Part shown: piece after piece, positions 52,505 through 61,671 of the stretch
Layout: each line of letters begins with the position of its first letter
Position numbering within the stretch: the first letter of the stretch is position 1
Assembly: GCA_017415765.1 (NCBI GenBank)
Contig: JAFQED010000017.1
Location: forward strand, 47,958 to 111,957
Length of the DNA stretch: 64,000 nt
Direction: 5' to 3'
From: Desulfovibrio sp.
Lineage (GTDB): Bacteria > Desulfobacterota > Desulfovibrionia > Desulfovibrionales > Desulfovibrionaceae
Notes under the pieces: model-generated
Database searches by the model: none
The model's input: the letters and a program-made list of their open reading frames with translations, nothing else
What the model was told of the DNA's origin: nothing
Program-made: the position numbers and the translations under genes

Positions 52505-53487
52505 CAATACTGAACCGCGCTGATTTTGGAAAGTCTGTCCATATTGTGGTAGGATTCCACATAGCGCAGGGTACCGGTCTTGCCGCGCAGCACCAGCGAG
52601 TGCGTCACGGCATGTTTGCCGCTGTACCGTACACCGCGCAGGAATTCCCCACCGGAAATGCCCGTGGCAGCAAAGAAGCAGTCATCGCTCTTCACCAGAT
52701 CATTGACGGTCAGTACTTCGCGGATATCGATGCCCGCCTCGTTGATAGCTTCTTTTTCCACATAGGACTGCGGGTCAAGCCGGGCCAGGATCTGTCCGCC
52801 CATGCCCTTGATGGCGCAGGCCGCCAGCACGCCTTCGGGCGTACCGCCGGTTCCCATCATCATGTCCACTTCCGAACGGGGATCCACGGCCATCAACGCG
52901 CCAGCCACGTCACCATCTGTCTGGAGCTGGATGCGTGCGCCAGCGGAGCGGATCTCCTCAATAAGCCGTTCGTGCCGGGGTTTGTCCAGCACAAAGACCA
53001 CCAGATCCTGGATACGCTTGCCCAGCGCACCAGCCACACTGGCAAGGTTTTCCTTGACCGGGGCATCCAGATCCACCACTTCGCGGGCTTCCTTGGAAAC
53101 CACCAGCTTCTGCATATAAAAGCTCGGCCCGGGGTTGAACATACTGCCACGCGGGGCCACGGCCACTACCGAAATGGCGTTGGGCCGCCCATAGGCCAGC
53201 AGACTGGTGCCTTCCACCGGGTCAACGGCCACGTCAAGCAGGGGGCCAGCCCCCTGTCCCACCCTTTCTCCATTGGAGAGCATGGGGGCCTTGTCCTTTT
53301 CTCCTTCACCGATGACCACAAGGCCATCGATGTACAATGTGCCGAAGGAATTGCGCATGGCCTCTACCGCTGCTCCGTCCCCGGCGTTTTTGTCGCCACG
53401 GCCAAGCCAGCGTGCCGATGCAAGGGCGGCAGCTTCAGTAATGCGAACAATGTCAAGGGCCAAGTTTCTTTCTGGTGCTTCAGCCAT
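52504..53487 (-). CDS. glpX: Class II fructose-1,6-bisphosphatase GlpX
   Basis: Gluconeogenic phosphatase, 327 aa. Metal-binding VVIGEGEKDKAPMLSNGE and VAVDPVEGTS, plus DGDVAGALMAVDP and GTGGTPEGVLAACAIKGMGG. Start ATG at 53487 behind GGAGGAG. The exported protein behind it is translationally coupled. Confidence 0.95.
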   Translation of the reverse strand: MAEAPERNLALDIVRITEAAALASARWLGRGDKNAGDGAAVEAMRNSFGTLYIDGLVVIGEGEKDKAPMLSNGERVGQGAGPLLDVAVDPVEGTSLLAYGRPNAISVVAVAPRGSMFNPGPSFYMQKLVVSKEAREVVDLDAPVKENLASVAGALGKRIQDLVVFVLDKPRHERLIEEIRSAGARIQLQTDGDVAGALMAVDPRSEVDMMMGTGGTPEGVLAACAIKGMGGQILARLDPQSYVEKEAINEAGIDIREVLTVNDLVKSDDCFFAATGISGGEFLRGVRYSGKHAVTHSLVLRGKTGTLRYVESYHNMDRLSKISAVQY

Positions 53488-53546
53488 GATCTCCTCCGCT
53501 GAACTTTCTTGGGTTGCCCCTGTTTTACTCCACTGCGTGTCTCTCT

Positions 53547-55220
53547 TCAAGAAAAATCAGGCAGACGGTAGCGTCCGTTCAAGGGGATGCGCCAGCCCTG
53601 CCCAAAGGGCATATCACTTATCACAAGGGCTGGCGGCAACTGCCGTCGCTTGAACTCTGCTGCAAACAGTCTGCGCCGCACGTCCGACCCGACAGCATCA
53701 AGCATGTATCCGGGCCGGGGCCGCAGGCATTGCGCCAGCAGGGGGTCAAGCACATCGTAGGGAGGCAGGGTGTCGCTGTCCTTCTGATTGGGGGCAAGCT
53801 CGGCTGAGGGTTCCTTTTCCAGAACGCGCTGCGGGATGACCTCCTCCCCTCGCCATTGATTGTACCAACGCCCCAGCGCAAAAACCTCGCTCTTGCTCAG
53901 GTCGCCAATGACGCTGAGCGCGCCCACGCTGTCGCCGTACAGGGTGCAGTAGCCCATGCCCGCCTCGCTCTTGTTGCCCGTATTGAGCACCAGAGCCCGT
54001 GCCCGGTTGGCCAGGCAGGTCAGCAATGTGCCACGGATGCGCGACTGCACGTTCTCAAAGGTGGATTCTCCCTCCCAGGGCGCAAACTGCTCCAAACCGG
54101 GGGCCAGGCTTTGGGCAAAGCTCTGCATCAGTGGTTCAATGGGCAGACAGATGGTGGTCACGCCAAGGTTGTCGGCCAGACGGCGGGCATCCTCCAGCGA
54201 AGCCTCACTGGTGTAGGGCGAAGGCATCAAGACTGCGCTGACGCGCTCCGACCCCAGGGCAGCAGCCGCAATGCAGCAGACAAGGGCTGAATCCATCCCG
54301 CCAGAAAGGCCCAGCAAGACCTGCTCTGCCCCGCATTTGGCCACAAAGTCATGCACACCAAGCACCAGGGCACGCCAGCAGGCCTCCTCCGGGCAGGCGC
54401 ACTGCGCTTCTATGCGGTTGCTGGTCTTCTCCTTGCTGTCAGAGGCACATCCCACAAGCAGCAGGTCCTCCTCAAAGGCCCGTGCGCGGGCCAGCAGGCG
54501 GCCTGTGGGGTCAAAGGCAGTGGACTGGCCGTTGTACACATGGACATCGGTGCCCCCTACCATATTGACCGAAAAAAGGTGGATATGATGCCGCGCCGCC
54601 ACATGGGAGAGCAAATGCTCCATTTCGCTCTGGATACCCAGCCTGAACGGTGTTGCCGTCATGTGTACCACGGCATCCACACCGCGCTGGATCATTTCCA
54701 TCAGGGGATTATGCCCGCTGGCGTAAGGGGTTTTCCAAAAAGAGCTGCCACCGCCCGAAGCCCCCTCACACAGCACGACCCCCAGCCGCCAGCCACACAG
54801 GCTGATGATGCCGCAGGAGATGCCCCTGTCAAAATGGTACAGGTCGCCCTCATGGCCGGGATTGCGCCCCAGACCCTGATAGACCTTGCGTGATGCCACC
54901 TGCCAGCCGCCGTTCCTGACAAGGGCAGCCGCGTTGGAAAGCAGCCCCGTGGCATACACGCTGGGCACAGGCACACCCACCAGCAGGGGAGGGCCATCGG
55001 CAAGGGCTTTGGCCAGATGATCCAGCGCGGCGCGGCAGCCGGGGGCAAAGTCGGGCGCGCACAGGTATTCCCCCGGCGTGACACCGCACAGGGCAAGCTC
55101 TGGTGTAACACAAAGGTCTGCCCCGGCCCGTGCGGCCCGCCGGGCTGCCAGCAGCACACGCTCCAGATTGCCGACCACATCACCGCTGACGCTGTTGCAC
55201 TGTAACAAGGCGACTTTCAT
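53547..55220 (-). CDS. nadE: Glutamine-dependent NAD+ synthetase
   Basis: 557-aa two-domain enzyme. Residues about 1-265 are a nitrilase-type glutaminase (Glu in VTPELALCG, Lys in ASRKVYQGLG, nucleophile Cys in GVVLCEGASG). Residues 285-557 are the amidating synthetase with PP-loop LGLSGGMDSALVC, NKSEAGMGYCTLYGD and DLSKSEVFALG. Two ATGs stand side by side; the second (55220) fits the weak Shine-Dalgarno better. Confidence 0.94.
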   Translation of the reverse strand: MKVALLQCNSVSGDVVGNLERVLLAARRAARAGADLCVTPELALCGVTPGEYLCAPDFAPGCRAALDHLAKALADGPPLLVGVPVPSVYATGLLSNAAALVRNGGWQVASRKVYQGLGRNPGHEGDLYHFDRGISCGIISLCGWRLGVVLCEGASGGGSSFWKTPYASGHNPLMEMIQRGVDAVVHMTATPFRLGIQSEMEHLLSHVAARHHIHLFSVNMVGGTDVHVYNGQSTAFDPTGRLLARARAFEEDLLLVGCASDSKEKTSNRIEAQCACPEEACWRALVLGVHDFVAKCGAEQVLLGLSGGMDSALVCCIAAAALGSERVSAVLMPSPYTSEASLEDARRLADNLGVTTICLPIEPLMQSFAQSLAPGLEQFAPWEGESTFENVQSRIRGTLLTCLANRARALVLNTGNKSEAGMGYCTLYGDSVGALSVIGDLSKSEVFALGRWYNQWRGEEVIPQRVLEKEPSAELAPNQKDSDTLPPYDVLDPLLAQCLRPRPGYMLDAVGSDVRRRLFAAEFKRRQLPPALVISDMPFGQGWRIPLNGRYRLPDFS

Positions 55221-55253
55221 CATTCCATCCCAGTTGAGGTAAACAGGCCAGAC

Positions 55254-57107
55254 TCAAAAACAGCCGTGCAGCGGCCCGCCGGGCGCGGCCAGGGCCTCCA
55301 CCCTGCGGACGACATCCGCATCCTCCTCCAGCGGCGGCGCATGAAAGGGCTTGAGCCGGGCATCCAGCAATAACGGAGCGGCACAAGCCCAGTGCTTGGC
55401 AACCTGCCGGGCATCTGCCCCATAACTGTCTGTGGCCGGATCGGAACGGGTAAAGACCGTCCAGAGAAAGTTATCCAGACTGGCAGTGGCAAAGCCACTG
55501 TCATCCACCACAGCCAGCAGAGGGAAAGCCTCTGCCTGCTCCCAGCCTTGCAGACAGCGGGCCAGCTCTTCCATGCGGGCGTCCTGCTCACCCCGGCCAA
55601 GCCCGTGGCGCGGCCCGCGCAGCACCAGCATACCCGGCCCGGCCACGCGGGCATCGCCAAAGCCATCGGGCAGGGCTGGCAGGCTGCGCAGCTCCGTGCC
55701 CAGCTCCCGCCGCTTTGGCCCGGCCGCAACCCAGACCAGCTTGGAGCCTTCGTGCAGGCCGCTGCCGGTATAGTCCAGCGTGTCGTTGGTCGTGCAGGTG
55801 ATAAAATGCAGGTCGCGGGCAAAATCCGTGCGTTCCAGCATATGGCGGAAAAAGGCCCCCACATCACGGGCGCACAGGCCGGGGGCATCCTCATGGGCGG
55901 CCACCAGCAGATATTTGGCCAGGGCGGTCTGGCTGGTACCCAGCAGGTGCATGGCGGCGGTCAAAATTTCACGCGGGCGGCGCACCTCCTCATAGGGGGT
56001 GTAGCGTTCACTGCCCAGGGCCAGCAAGAGTGGATGTACCCCGGCGGCGTCCACGGCGTGGACTTCTCGCACCCCGGCAAAAACCTGCGGGATGAGCGGG
56101 CCGGTCAGTTCGTGGATAAAGTCGCCAAAGACGGTATCTTCCTGCGGGGGACGCCCCACCGTGGTGAAGGGCCAGATGGCGTCCGGCCGGTGATACACGG
56201 CCTCTACCTGCACTGCCGGGAAGTCGTGGGCAAGGCTGTAGTAGCCCAGGTGGTCGCCAAAGGGGCCTTCTGGTCGCAGCGTGCGGCTGATGCGCCCCAC
56301 AATGCAGAAATCTGCCTCGGCCAGCACAGGCAGGGCCATGCCCGACACACGGGCCAGCTCCATACGCCGCCCCCCCAGCAATCCGGCAAAGCGCAGTTCC
56401 GAAAGCCCTTCGGGCAGGGGCATGACCGCCGCCACAGCAAGGGAGGGCGGCCCCCCCACATAGATATGCACCGGCAAGTCATTGCCCCGTTCCAAAGCGT
56501 GGGCGTGGTGTACACCGATACCCCGGTGGATCTGATAGTGCAGGCCCACCTCATCAGGGGCATAGGCATTGCCCGACAACTGCACCCGGTACATGCCAAG
56601 ATTGGAGGCATCCAGCCCCGGCCGGGCCGGGTCTTCGCTATAGACCAGCGGCAGGGTGATGAAGGGGCCGCCGTCCCTGGGCCAGCAGGTCAGTTGCGGC
56701 AGGTCGGTCAGACGGCAACGCCCGGCCAGCACCGGCACTCTGGCCGTATCCCGCACGCGCCTTGCCCGTGGCAGCATCCACCACAATCCCGGCAGGGCGG
56801 GCAGCCCCTGCCACGGCCGGGCCAGCAGGGCCGCCGGGTCAGCCTTGGCCGCCAGCACGGCCTCTACAGCGCGCAAACTGTCCCGAAAAATATAGCGCAG
56901 CCGCTCCCGCGTACCATAAAGATTGGCCAGCATGGGAAAGCGCGTCCCCCGCACCCGTGTAAAGAGCAGGGCCGGGCCTTTGGCCTGAAAAGCACGTCGT
57001 TGTATAATGCCCAGTTCCTGATCGGGATCCAGCTCCACATCCACACGCCGGAGCTGCCCCTGTGCCTCAAGGTCGCGCACGCATTGGGCAAGGTTTGCAT
57101 GGGCCAT
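55254..57107 (-). CDS. UbiD-family decarboxylase (menaquinone pathway type)
   Basis: 617-aa prenylated-flavin-dependent decarboxylase. NAYAPDEVGLHYQIHRGIGV, LPVHIYVGGPPSLAVAAVMP, LRPEGPFGDHLGYYSLAHDF and HFITCTTNDTLDYTGSGLHE are UbiD core segments. Its length fits the group annotated for futalosine-type menaquinone synthesis. A UbiX partner is not in the window. Exact substrate inferred. Confidence 0.85.
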   Translation of the reverse strand: MAHANLAQCVRDLEAQGQLRRVDVELDPDQELGIIQRRAFQAKGPALLFTRVRGTRFPMLANLYGTRERLRYIFRDSLRAVEAVLAAKADPAALLARPWQGLPALPGLWWMLPRARRVRDTARVPVLAGRCRLTDLPQLTCWPRDGGPFITLPLVYSEDPARPGLDASNLGMYRVQLSGNAYAPDEVGLHYQIHRGIGVHHAHALERGNDLPVHIYVGGPPSLAVAAVMPLPEGLSELRFAGLLGGRRMELARVSGMALPVLAEADFCIVGRISRTLRPEGPFGDHLGYYSLAHDFPAVQVEAVYHRPDAIWPFTTVGRPPQEDTVFGDFIHELTGPLIPQVFAGVREVHAVDAAGVHPLLLALGSERYTPYEEVRRPREILTAAMHLLGTSQTALAKYLLVAAHEDAPGLCARDVGAFFRHMLERTDFARDLHFITCTTNDTLDYTGSGLHEGSKLVWVAAGPKRRELGTELRSLPALPDGFGDARVAGPGMLVLRGPRHGLGRGEQDARMEELARCLQGWEQAEAFPLLAVVDDSGFATASLDNFLWTVFTRSDPATDSYGADARQVAKHWACAAPLLLDARLKPFHAPPLEEDADVVRRVEALAAPGGPLHGCF

Positions 57108-57130
57108 CAGATCGGCTCCTTTACTGCACT

Positions 57131-57619
57131 TTACAGCGGCTCCACGGCCGCCAGTTGGCGATGGCCGGCCAGTACCTCACAAAAGTCGCCCAGGATACGG
57201 GCGTGGTCAAAGGCCATGTCCGCAGGCAGGGCATCCAACGGGTAAAAACGGGCATCGGCGGCATCATCCCCGGCAGACAGGGCGGCCAGATCCTGCGCCC
57301 GCCCGGTAAAGACCAGCCCCAGGGTGTGCTGGCGCGGGTCACGTCCGGGGCTGGAATACACTCCCAGAAGTCCTGTCAGCTCCACGTCAAGCCCTGTTTC
57401 CTCACGCATTTCGCGGATGGCTGCGGCCTCGGCCTGTTCGCCCTCGTCAATAAAACCGCCGGGCAGGGCATGACCAAGGGGGGGATTGCGCCGCCGGATG
57501 AGCAGTACGCCGCGTTCCGGCTCATAGATGATGACATCCGCCGTGGGCGTGGGATTACGAAAGGTAGTGTATGTTTTGCCGCAGTGGGGACATTCCAGAC
57601 TGACTTTCATGCCTGTCAT
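57131..57619 (-). CDS. NUDIX hydrolase with zinc ribbon
   Basis: 162 aa. An N-terminal CPHCGKTY half zinc-ribbon precedes the full Nudix box GGFIDEGEQAEAAAIREMRE followed by ETGL. Likely cleaves a nucleoside diphosphate derivative such as NADH or ADP-ribose. The start may be the ATG at 57619 or 57610; neither has a good ribosome site. Follows UbiD-like and NAD synthetase genes only by order. Confidence 0.88.
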   Translation of the reverse strand: MTGMKVSLECPHCGKTYTTFRNPTPTADVIIYEPERGVLLIRRRNPPLGHALPGGFIDEGEQAEAAAIREMREETGLDVELTGLLGVYSSPGRDPRQHTLGLVFTGRAQDLAALSAGDDAADARFYPLDALPADMAFDHARILGDFCEVLAGHRQLAAVEPL

Positions 57620-57737
57620 GGTAAGCCAGAGCTGCCAAGGCCGCAAGGCCCGTGTGGCGGGGCTTAAATCAAGCACTCAACAAATAAAAAAGTTTTCCGA
57701 TACGAATTTCTCTCTCAAAAATGATATATTTAATGCT

Positions 57738-57751
57738 ATTTTTGCAAAAAT
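57738..57751. promoter_or_regulatory. Perfect 14-bp palindrome, candidate activator site
   Basis: ATTTTTGCAAAAAT is its own reverse complement and lies about 70 bases upstream of the sigma-54 promoter, in the range used by enhancer-binding activators. Assignment to the PrpR_N-type regulator is by position only. Confidence 0.45.
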
Positions 57752-57820
57752 ACATTTCACATCCACGAGGGCATTTAAAAAATATCTGCAATTACAGTAT
57801 GTTATAATACGTTTCTGCAT

Positions 57821-57836
57821 TGGCACATGGCTTGCT
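57821..57836 (+). promoter_or_regulatory. Sigma-54 (RpoN) promoter
   Basis: TGGCAC-N5-TTGCT with GG (57822-57823) and GC (57834-57835) exactly ten bases apart, the -24/-12 consensus. It lies 32 bases before the TSUP gene, within reach of the downstream sigma-54 activator. Confidence 0.9.
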
Positions 57837-57867
57837 TTTAACAGTCAACATCACATTGGAGCAAGCC

Positions 57868-58617
57868 ATGATCATTCTTCTTCTGGCCATCGCCATGCTT
57901 GTTGGTGGCCTCATCGGAACTGTGGGGGTAGGTGGTATTTTACTGATACCTGCCCTGAGCAGCCTTGGAGGCCTAAGTACACATGCAGCTATGGCCACAT
58001 CTCTTTTCAGTTTCATTTTTACCGGTATTCTGGGGACCTGGCTATACTGCAAACATGGCAGTATCTGCTGGGGTATTACCATCCCAGTCTGTATCGGAGG
58101 GCTTATAGGCGGATACCCCGGTGCCCTGGCCAACTCTCTTGCCCCAGCATGGATACTCAATCTCATCCTGGGCTGTATTATTATCTTTGCTGGCATCTAT
58201 GCACTGTTCCCTGCCAAGGGAGGCAGCATTACCTATAAGCCGGGTGACTACAGGCAACGCATACAGCTTCTTCTTATTGGAGCCATTGTAGGTTGTGGCT
58301 CTGGTCTGACAGGCGTTGGTGGCCCCGTGCTTTCCGTCCCCTTCATGGTCATTTTGGGTTTTCCCCCTCTCGTGTCCATAGCTACCAGCCAAGTCATCCA
58401 AATCACAGCTGCCACTTCTGGATCTATCAGCAACTTTACCAATGGTTTTGTTGACCTCCACATGGCTCTGATGGTCACGGTAGCGGAGCTTATTGGTGTT
58501 ATGGCCGGTGTCAGACTGGCCCACAGCATCTCGTCCGGTGTTCTGAAAAAAATAGTTTCCATCGTCTGTATCCTGGTAGGCGGCTTCATCTTTGTCCGCG
58601 CATTGGTGCAGGCCTGA
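57868..58617 (+). CDS. TSUP (TauE/SafE) family anion transporter
   Basis: 249-aa inner-membrane carrier with about eight helices in two repeats: GGLIGTVGVGGILLIPALSS and the mirror GCGSGLTGVGGPVLSVPFMV. Members move sulfite, sulfonates, sulfoacetate, thiosulfate or sulfate. Start is the ATG at 57868 with GGAG seven bases upstream; the open frame to 57820 would begin inside the promoter. First gene of the sigma-54 unit. Confidence 0.88.
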   Translation: MIILLLAIAMLVGGLIGTVGVGGILLIPALSSLGGLSTHAAMATSLFSFIFTGILGTWLYCKHGSICWGITIPVCIGGLIGGYPGALANSLAPAWILNLILGCIIIFAGIYALFPAKGGSITYKPGDYRQRIQLLLIGAIVGCGSGLTGVGGPVLSVPFMVILGFPPLVSIATSQVIQITAATSGSISNFTNGFVDLHMALMVTVAELIGVMAGVRLAHSISSGVLKKIVSIVCILVGGFIFVRALVQA

Positions 58618-58646
58618 AAACTACAACCCTAAATAAGGAGATTCCC

Positions 58647-59801
58647 ATGCCTCTCAATCTCGAAGAACGTCCTATTTTCATGATTGGAGCCGAACGCTCC
58701 GGGACAACCCTGGTGATGGCCTTGCTGGGCTGCCATTCCCGTATCGCTGTACCCGAGGTGGTCTGGTACTATCCCCGCTTTTATCCCTACCTGCATACCT
58801 ATGGTGACCTTTCCATCGAAGCCAACTTCCGAACCTTGGCCCAGGAAATGGTCTTTGGACTCAAGACACCATTCTGGGGGATGCAGGTCAACCCCCGTAC
58901 CATTGTTGATGAAGTTATTGAGCTGGCCCCTGAGCGCAGCTTTGCCGGCCTGTACGCGGGTATGCATCTGCGCTTTGCCCAATATGTAAATAAACCTCGT
59001 TGGGGAGAAAAAACACCGCATAACCTCTATTTCGTTGGCCCCATGCATAACGATTTCCCCAATGCCCAGTTTATTTACATTACCCGCGATGGCCGTGATG
59101 CCAGCGTAGATTATATGGAATCCTCCTTCGGCCCCACCAACATCTATTGTGCCGCCGATTCCTGGAAACGCTGCTGGAACGCAGTCAAGGAGTGGCGTGA
59201 ACCCCTGCGCGAAAAAGGCCTGTGGCTGGACGTACGTTATGAAGAACTGGTGCGTGAGCCGGAAAAAGTCATGCGCGGTGTTTGCGAATTCCTGAACGAA
59301 GACTTTGAAGAAGGCATATTTGAATTCTACAAGACTGATATGTGCAAAGCCCGAGGTGCATCACGTGATCATGCCCCACTGGGTAAACCAATCAGTGATA
59401 AGTATATCGGCATCCACAAGGATCTTCTCTCCCTACGTGACCAGCGTATCTTTGCCGCTGTGGCTGGCAAAGAACTGGAAGAAGCCGGTTATGTCAATAC
59501 TGTTGAGCCTGAAATGCCCAGCCAACTCATGATTAACAAATATATTGAATTTGATGGGCGCGTCCGTGCTGCCACATTGGATGGTTTTGAAGGTCATATA
59601 GTTTATGAAAGCTATAATGACTGGCTTATTGACCAACGTGAAGAACGCCGCAAAAAGGGATTATGGAGCCCAGATACAGCTCCAAAGATTTTCCCTACTG
59701 GTGACCAAAACGAAGAATATATTATTGGACAGCGCGCGTCTGACAAATGGAAAAAACATTTTTCCGTCAAAAGGCGTTACGTTGGAGATGTTGTGCTTTA
59801 G
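58647..59801 (+). CDS. Sulfotransferase-family protein
   Basis: 384 aa, cytoplasmic. The 5'-phosphosulfate loop reads IGAERSGTTLVMALLGCHSR (RSGTT about 17-21), WGEKTP at 119-124, and the 3'-phosphate region YITRDGRDASVDYMESS (RDGRDAS at 147-153). This is the PAPS sulfotransferase layout. AAGGAG precedes the ATG, 29 bases after the TSUP gene. Acceptor unknown. Noticeably AT-richer codons than most of the window. Between an anion exporter-like and an anion importer-like gene, it may handle an organic sulfate, in either direction. Confidence 0.85.
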   Translation: MPLNLEERPIFMIGAERSGTTLVMALLGCHSRIAVPEVVWYYPRFYPYLHTYGDLSIEANFRTLAQEMVFGLKTPFWGMQVNPRTIVDEVIELAPERSFAGLYAGMHLRFAQYVNKPRWGEKTPHNLYFVGPMHNDFPNAQFIYITRDGRDASVDYMESSFGPTNIYCAADSWKRCWNAVKEWREPLREKGLWLDVRYEELVREPEKVMRGVCEFLNEDFEEGIFEFYKTDMCKARGASRDHAPLGKPISDKYIGIHKDLLSLRDQRIFAAVAGKELEEAGYVNTVEPEMPSQLMINKYIEFDGRVRAATLDGFEGHIVYESYNDWLIDQREERRKKGLWSPDTAPKIFPTGDQNEEYIIGQRASDKWKKHFSVKRRYVGDVVL

Positions 59802-59887
59802 ACCGTCCAGGTATTCATAAGCCCCCGCAGTCTGATCTGATACATAAAGGGTGGGCCGCAAGGTCCACCATAAAACTGGAGGCCTCT

Positions 59888-61366
59888 ATGTCTGAATCTC
59901 TCTCCCCCTCCCGCGTGCTGTGCTTTCTGGGAGGCCCTGCCCTGCTGCTGTTGGCCCTGGCTCTGCCCCTTTTTGGTCCTCTGGAGTCCCGCTTTGGTTT
60001 CGGCATCCTGTTCTGGATGGTCTGGTGGTGGATTACCTGCATCGTGGATATCAAGCTGACCTGCCTGGTACCCATCTTTGTCGCCTGTGTGTACAGTTAT
60101 ATGCCCTTGGGCAAGGTTCTTGAAGCCTATGTACACCGTGAAGCTGTCCTTATTTTCGGAGCCACGGCCATTACCTGTGCATGGGTTCGCTGGGGATTTG
60201 CCCGTCGGCTGGCACTGAATTTTCTTATGCGTGTCAACGGCAGTGTACGTGCCCAGACCGCTGGATGGTTTCTCCTTTGCGGGGCGACATCGTTTGTTGT
60301 AGGCAACACTACTGTAGCAGCCATGTTTGCCCCTGTAGCTGTAGCTTCTCTCATGTATGCCGGTTTCCACAGCAATGAACAGCGCTGGCACTCCAAGGCA
60401 GCCTCAAATATCCTCATTGCTGTGGCCTGGGGGGCCAGCGTAGGCGGTATGGCTACGCCCCTGGGAGGCGGTCAATCTGTGGTAACCTACGGATTACTCA
60501 ACAAATATCTGGGATACGATATTTACTTTATCGACTGGACTCTCCGCATGATTCCCCTCTCCCTGCTGATTATGGCAGGTGTGGCTATCATAATGTACTT
60601 TATGCGCACGGATATGGAAAGATTCAGCGGCAGCAAGGAGTTTTATCGCCAAGAGCTGGAAAAACTTGGCCCTATGACGTATGAGGAAAAGATTTCCTTC
60701 TACGGTTTCGCTCTGGCTATTCTTCTTGCCGTCTGCCAGCCCCTTTATGCTCCTTATACCAAGGGACCCCAGTGGGCCTGGCTCAAACCCACCCAAATGT
60801 TCTGCATCATTCCCCTGCTGTTGCTGTTCTGGCCCTCCCGTCAGGTTAAGGGCGAGAGCATCCTGTCCGGCAAAACCATGAAGGAGTATTTTCCCATCAC
60901 CATCCTTTTCATGTGGCCTGCTTCAGTCGCCCTGAGTAAAATACTGGGTGCCACGGGGGCCGGGGCCGTGTTTGGCCAGTGGCTTGCTCCCTTCATGGGC
61001 GGCAGCGATACCCTGTCCATTGTCGCCTGGTCATTAGTTCCCAATATCCTGTCCCAGGTAACCAGCGACACTGCTGCCGCCGGCGTCATGGTTCCTCTGG
61101 CCATCGAAGCCATGTCCAACTGGCGTGGGTTGCCTTTTGGTGCCGTTCCCTGGGTTTGGATCACCGGTTCTGCCATCAGCTGGTCCTATGCCGTGGCTTC
61201 TGCAACGGGTGCCCAAGGTATTGCGGCCGGTTACGGGGCCAATCTGCGAACTATGTTTGTATGGGGTCTGATTGCGGCCTTCATTTCCGTCCTACTGACT
61301 GTACTCTACTTCTGGGTGACTGTGGTTATCCTGGGCCTGGATTTCTACATTATGCCTCCGGCATAA
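59888..61366 (+). CDS. SLC13/DASS family anion transporter
   Basis: 492-aa membrane protein with about eleven helices. The two DASS SNT-type motifs are seen as GATSFVVGNTTVAAMFAPVA and ILSQVTSDTAAAGVMVPLAI. Family members carry sulfate, thiosulfate or dicarboxylates with sodium. GGAGG precedes the ATG at 59888. Third gene of the sigma-54 unit, 86 bases after the sulfotransferase. Confidence 0.9.
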   Translation: MSESLSPSRVLCFLGGPALLLLALALPLFGPLESRFGFGILFWMVWWWITCIVDIKLTCLVPIFVACVYSYMPLGKVLEAYVHREAVLIFGATAITCAWVRWGFARRLALNFLMRVNGSVRAQTAGWFLLCGATSFVVGNTTVAAMFAPVAVASLMYAGFHSNEQRWHSKAASNILIAVAWGASVGGMATPLGGGQSVVTYGLLNKYLGYDIYFIDWTLRMIPLSLLIMAGVAIIMYFMRTDMERFSGSKEFYRQELEKLGPMTYEEKISFYGFALAILLAVCQPLYAPYTKGPQWAWLKPTQMFCIIPLLLLFWPSRQVKGESILSGKTMKEYFPITILFMWPASVALSKILGATGAGAVFGQWLAPFMGGSDTLSIVAWSLVPNILSQVTSDTAAAGVMVPLAIEAMSNWRGLPFGAVPWVWITGSAISWSYAVASATGAQGIAAGYGANLRTMFVWGLIAAFISVLLTVLYFWVTVVILGLDFYIMPPA

Positions 61367-61445
61367 CCAACGTATAATTATTGGCCGAGAAAAGAAGCAT
61401 CCTCCATCCTTCGGTAGCCAAATCCTCCTACCCTACTCGGCCCCT

Positions 61446-61480
61446 CCCGGGACTGCCGCACACAGCGTCAGTCCCGGGTT
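61446..61480 (+). terminator. Terminator-like hairpin after the SLC13 gene
   Basis: CCCGGGACTG (61446-61455) pairs perfectly with CAGTCCCGGG (61469-61478) around a 13-base loop; only a short T pair follows, so termination may be leaky. The rest of 61367-61671 holds no gene; it should contain the activator promoter, which I cannot assign. Confidence 0.55.
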
Positions 61481-61671
61481 CATATATGGAAGGCAAGGAT
61501 TCTTAAGCTCACCGAAGAGAGGATAAACACCTGAAAATCAGGTAATCAAAACCATATGATACATAACAAATATCACACTCCTTGCCACAGCCCCCCCTTG
61601 TTTGCTATCTTCATATTTTTGATGCCAATCTCGGCATCCCATATCGCACAACTGATCGGATAAGAAGCTCC

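Noticed and set aside
57803-57808. TATAAT as a sigma-70 promoter for the TSUP operon
   Set aside because: No -35 at the right spacing; the sigma-54 consensus beside it is far better.
57820-57867. Earlier start for the TSUP gene
   Set aside because: Would begin inside the sigma-54 promoter, before the transcript.
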